Origin: Notospermus geniculatus
Taxonomy: Eukaryota > Nemertea > Pilidiophora > Heteronemertea > Lineidae
Assembly (NCBI GenBank): GCA_002633025.1
Contig: NMRB01000123.1
Location: forward strand, 386,815-450,814
DNA length: 64,000 bases
Reading direction: 5' to 3'
Numbering within the stretch: the first letter of the stretch is position 1; the number at the start of each line of letters is the position of its first letter. This document shows positions 59,984 to 64,000 of the stretch, piece by piece. The notes beneath the pieces were generated by a model, which ran no database searches, had not been told where the DNA came from, and was given only the letters and a program-made list of their open reading frames with translations. A program made the position numbers and the translations under genes.

Positions 59984-62900
59984 TGGTGTGGACACGGCAC
60001 GGCGGGTCTGCTTTGCCCCAGCCAATATGAGACACTTGCTGGTTACTACATCCAGTAACAAGCTGCTGAAGCTTGACTCTAGGTCAGGCCGCCTTCTTGC
60101 TGAGGTATGTTATCGTCATAAAGGATGGTTTGCTTGCTGTTCATGACTTGATGCAAGTTCCAAGGTTATCACAGTTCTGAATGGGAGGTCACAATGTCTT
60201 CATTTCCTTTGCAGATCAACAACATTCAGAGGACTGAGTGCACTGCTCTTGCCGTCACCAATGATGGCAAACATTTGGCAACTGCCGGTGACCGTGTCAT
60301 CAAAATATGGGATTACCACATGAGATTGGACCTCAACTTCCAGGTAGTTGTCTGTCTTTTCACAAGTTTTCTGCACTATTGCCCTCTGATAGAGTAATAG
60401 GCGCAGATCCAGAGGGGGGCACACCGGGCACTCGCCTCCCCTTTTAGCCAAAAAATCTGTAAAATCGATCGTGAAATTCTGGAATTTGGTGCAAATTTCA
60501 CTGTTCCTAGCACAGGGCGCCCCCTCTTTTCCCAAATCCTGGATCCGCTCCTGAGTAATGCCAACTTATGTCTTGATTTACCTTCTCATTTTAACAGGAA
60601 TAACACATTTTCTTTCTAACATACAGTGGTGTGAATTAATGTTCGAACAGAGGGAGTTCAGCTTTTCATTAAAGGCAGAATCTTTGTATCGCTCGCAACT
60701 GTAAGATGAAGTTGGATCAGACAGACAATGATATCCTACATCAATTCCAGCAAAAAACACTTTTGATTAAGTCACTTCATAAGTATTGCAAAATATCAAA
60801 ATCGTGGGAAATCTCACGAAAATGACAAGTTGAATATCTGCTATGTGTGAATCAATATCAACATTCAAACAGCACCAGATTATACCCTCATTCAACATGT
60901 TATTGCAAGAGAAAAAAGTCCACAAAATATCCGGACGAAATGTTGATAATAGCAAATCTCATGAAATAGTCAAATTTCGATATTTCACCATTCTCGTGAT
61001 ATGCAGTATCTGAATTCAGCGAAAACATATCAGACTAGAGGAGTGCATTCTAGGACTGACTCCAAATAATTTTGGAATACCGAAGTGACAAACTTTGCCT
61101 TTAATGAAAAGCTCAATTCCCTCTGTTCGAATATTAATTCACACCACTGTAAGAACTCATATAGACTATTTTGGGATTTCAGGTGTTCATTGGTCATTCT
61201 GGCCCTCTCACCAGCCTGATATTCACTCCAGACTCATTAAGCCTTATCTCTATCGGTGAAGCCATCTTCATGTGGGATTTCCTTGCTAATTTGCATGAGA
61301 AGGAGCCAGTACCTGAGTAAGTTTGAGTGCTTTTAGACCAGGGCCAACCGCAAAGAAAGAACGATTGTACTTTCGGTGCCTATCAGCGGTTTAGCTAATG
61401 GGAAAATGTCGATAGGCGCAATCAGACTTTCTGTGCTGTCGGGCCAGGTTGACTGGAAGGCATTTGATTGTCGTGCACTTGCAAAAGGTTCATGATAATG
61501 ATGCCGAAATGCTGGAACTCAATTTACTCTAACAATAGTGTTAGGCAAGTTCTTAACATTGACTCTTTTTTCAGGGGTAGAGTCACAATCAAAAACAACT
61601 TTGAAGAAACAGGTAAGTCAATGATGCAACAGAAAGATAGTAAAGATAAAGTCATATCCGAATTTTGCAAATTTTCGACCCCAACCGGGGTCTTCCTCAG
61701 GCACTTTCTAGTAGAGATCCCAGAAGTGAAGGAGCTGGATCCCAATTATGGATCAAGTTATAATAAAGAAACCATGAAAAAACAGGAAGGTGTGAAAAGT
61801 TTAGGTTGACTACAAGAGTTGAATAGAAACAAGGCCCCATTGTTTGGTGCTACAGAAATTATGGCAATTGCCGAAGATCATAATTTCAGCCTTACTCATT
61901 CATGTATGTACATGTAGTGCTTTCTCAAATGTGAAAGTGTAAATTGTCATTATTGGAATCTTCTCCCTATAGGTGGTGGTATGAACACCAGTCCCTATCG
62001 AAGTATCCTCTCCAACTTGCCAAGGGAGAAAGTTCCACATCCTGAGGAGCCAGAGACACTGCCAACTATCGATGACCTTAGTACAATTCACAAGGATACA
62101 AATGGAGGTAGGCCTAGGCCCCGTGTTTTCTCTTGGCTTGGATTGCACTTTTCCACTTTCAATGTAGATACGCAGCCTTCCATCTGTTTTCCTACAAGTC
62201 AATGAATTGACTTGTGAAGTGGAGACATATCATGTTTTCATTAGCGATGAAATCTTATAAACTCTCTGGTCACTTCTCTTTTGTATGCTGGTGGGAATAT
62301 TTACTTTGATTTGTCATCTATTTAAATTTTTTTGCTTTCTAGATGTAGAAACAGCATCGTTGGTGTCCGAGGAATCTGAAATAGTCATTAGTAAAGTGTC
62401 TAGCTCGAGAAGTGTCAACGATGATACAGCTGAGGTGAGTGGATTGAGATGGTGACTGCCAGTGACTTTATTTTCTTTTCTGTTATATTGAACTATGTAT
62501 CTGGTCATGGCATTCTCCTCCAGTTGAAATCCCATGTGAACGGATAGAGTTACAGTTATGAGGAGGTGTAGTGTATCGGGTCTCCGACTAGCGGTCAGAG
62601 GGTCCCGGGTTCGAATCCCACTGGGCGTGGGACTTTGGGCAAGTCTCTTTGCCGCACTGGCCTCTCCGACCAGGTGTATAAATGGGTACCAGTCGGAAAT
62701 GCTCGGACTGTAGCGCTGAATGAGCAGCTCATCTGAGTTCTACTCAAAGGTTTCAGGATAGACTGGGGTTAAAGTGTTAAGTCGGATGACACCTCTACCG
62801 TTGTTGGTATCACACTATAGACCCCAACTTTAACTTTACAGTCAAGGAGAAGAACCTCTGTCAAGCTGTGTTCCATCATATGGAGCATAGCATGGTTGAG

Positions 62901-63653
62901 TTTCTTACCTTTGCTCACAAAATGGGCCCCACAACTTTGCTGTTTTTCAATCCATGCTGTATGCTTTACTCTCTGCACTATACAGCAGGATACAGTGGTG
63001 ACCATCACCGGCAAGGATGACATCACCCCTAGAACCAGCCCAAGAACCACTGCTGATGCTCCTACTAAACTACCAGCCCCCTCGCTAGGGACTCAGGGTA
63101 TGAATGGACAGATGGAGCACTCGGAGCCAAAAGTTGCAAAACACTTCAGAAGGAGGGAAAAGGTGGCTGATATGGCTCAGGTAGGTGTGAGCAAATCTGA
63201 AAATTTCAATTTTACTGATAAATCCTGCTTGTTTTCACAAAGATTTGAGAGGTTCACTTTCAGCTCACTTTTGCATTTGGACATTTTCAGCGTCGTTACA
63301 CAGCACCACCAAATCAAGCCGGGTTGAAATTGAAATCTGTGATTGGTTACAATGGTAATGGGAGAAGTAACATGGTCTGGCAGGCGGACACTGGCTTCTT
63401 CGCGTATTCGAGTGGCTGTATCGTGATCGTGGAGGACCTGAATACAGGCTCGCAGCAACACTTATTGGGTGAGTTGCAGTTTGTAGTATTTTCTGTACAA
63501 AATCTGAGAGTCACAATTTATGGTGAGTTTTCTTGGTGTAATAAATCTGTTTGATGATCCTGATTATACAGTACATTCACATGTCGTTCTCTTTCATTGA
63601 CTTCAGGTCATGTGGAGGAAGTGTCCTGTATGGCAGTGCAGCACGACTGTCAG
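59984..63653 (+). CDS. WDR90: second, partial WDR90 copy (probable alternative haplotype)
   Basis: Exons: 59984-60104 (cut left), 60215-60343, 61183-61316, 61575-61612, 61973-62107, 62343-62434, 62986-63180, 63291-63468 and 63607-63653. The first seven repeat the exons at 43783-47049 with few changes (for example TSDG to TNDG, GIRG to GTQG). The last two encode RRYTAPPNQAGLKLKSVIG onward (through NGNGRSNMVWQ) and GHVEEVSCMAVQHDCQ. They are missing from the main copy because of the gap. 63812-64000 again matches 48959-49144, just before the next exon. All exons are intact. Identity of both exons and introns points to an allele and not an old paralogue. Confidence 0.88.
60399..60552. mobile_element. 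GGATCC-type hAT-like MITE, only in second WDR90 copy
   Basis: It is flanked by GAGTAAT on both sides (60392-60398 and 60553-60559). The ends are AGGCGCAGATCC and GGATCCGCTCCT. The main copy has a single GAGTAATG at about 44900. Confidence 0.75.
60624..61149. mobile_element. 526-bp mariner-type MITE, only in second WDR90 copy
   Basis: CAGTGGTGTGAATTAAT ends with inverted arms of about 54 bp are flanked by TA (60622-60623 and 61150-61151). The main copy has one TA at the matching site (about 44970). A TA target is diagnostic of Tc1/mariner-type insertion. No transposase is present. Confidence 0.85.
62550..62842 (+). repeat. tRNA-derived SINE, copy in second WDR90 segment
   Basis: This is the counterpart of 46460-46755 at the same intron position. 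The head is slightly deleted (AGGAGGTGTAGTG), while the B box GTTCGAATCC and the core are preserved. Confidence 0.7.
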
Positions 63654-64000
63654 GTAAGCCTTTCAGACGATTCTCAAATTAGCAGATCTGCACACTTCCG
63701 CAACCACAACCTCGATCTGAAACAAGCTGATGTGACGCAATCCATGATTCAGCAATGGTAGACTCTTGTTTACGTCAATTTGAGAATTGTCTATTCAATT
63801 AATACATGTACCAATGAAGAAAGAAACTGTGTTTTCTATCAAGATCATTGCATGGCTTCATAGACCTCAAAACACCTCTGGCAGTGCAGTGACAGTTACC
63901 GGGTACATGTACAATGTGCAGGGCGTGGAGGTAAACTGTACAATGTAGGTACTCAGTGTTGTATTTGGTGCATCATACTTCATAATCGTCTTTTCATACT
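63654..64000. other. WDR90 intron, end of window
   Basis: There is no exon. From 63812 it matches the sequence directly before the exon at 49146, so the next exon should begin just past the window. Confidence 0.7.

Noticed and set aside
59734-60000. Minus-strand frame crossing the N at 59983
   Set aside because: Only 59754-59882 is ERCC6 exon; the rest reads through an acceptor and an assembly join.

Overview
The window is animal nuclear DNA. Its genes are split by GT-AG introns, it is dense in inverted-repeat transposons and tRNA-derived SINEs, and it carries the short palindromes TACATGTA and TAGGCCTA very often. That composition, with single-copy ciliary genes of vertebrate type, fits a marine invertebrate deuterostome such as an echinoderm or hemichordate. 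The species cannot be fixed from the sequence alone.

Region 1-25300 holds two near-identical copies of one segment (about 231-8662 and 13576-24966). Each copy has a terminal exon for a single-pass membrane protein, then a complete four-exon gene that I identify as SPMIP2 (C4orf45), a sperm axoneme microtubule inner protein. Between the copies lies a three-exon gene for a membrane-anchored coiled-coil protein (11362-13202). The copies differ by at least seven clean transposon insertions, several with readable target-site duplications.

Region 25302-55066 is most of a large plus-strand gene, WDR90 (POC16 family, centriole/cilium WD40 protein). It is visible as 29 exons, with its 5' exons missing and a 664-base gap at 47899-48562. 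One exon carries a one-base frameshift. An intronless rhodopsin-like GPCR gene lies antisense inside its largest early intron (31164-32300).

Region 58366-59882 holds the last four exons of ERCC6 (CSB) on the minus strand, convergent with WDR90. At the lone N at 59983 the sequence jumps into a second, partial WDR90 copy (59984-64000). That copy repeats exons already seen at 43827-47049 and also contains two exons lost from the main copy around the gap. It looks like a misplaced alternative haplotype.

Two of the recognised genes act in microtubule organelles (SPMIP2 in the sperm axoneme, WDR90 in the centriole/cilium). ERCC6 works in transcription-coupled DNA repair. No operon-like system, CRISPR array or bacterial defence locus is present. 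The most unusual content is the density of foldback/MITE elements, a repeat family carrying CTCF-like motifs, and the allele-like duplications.
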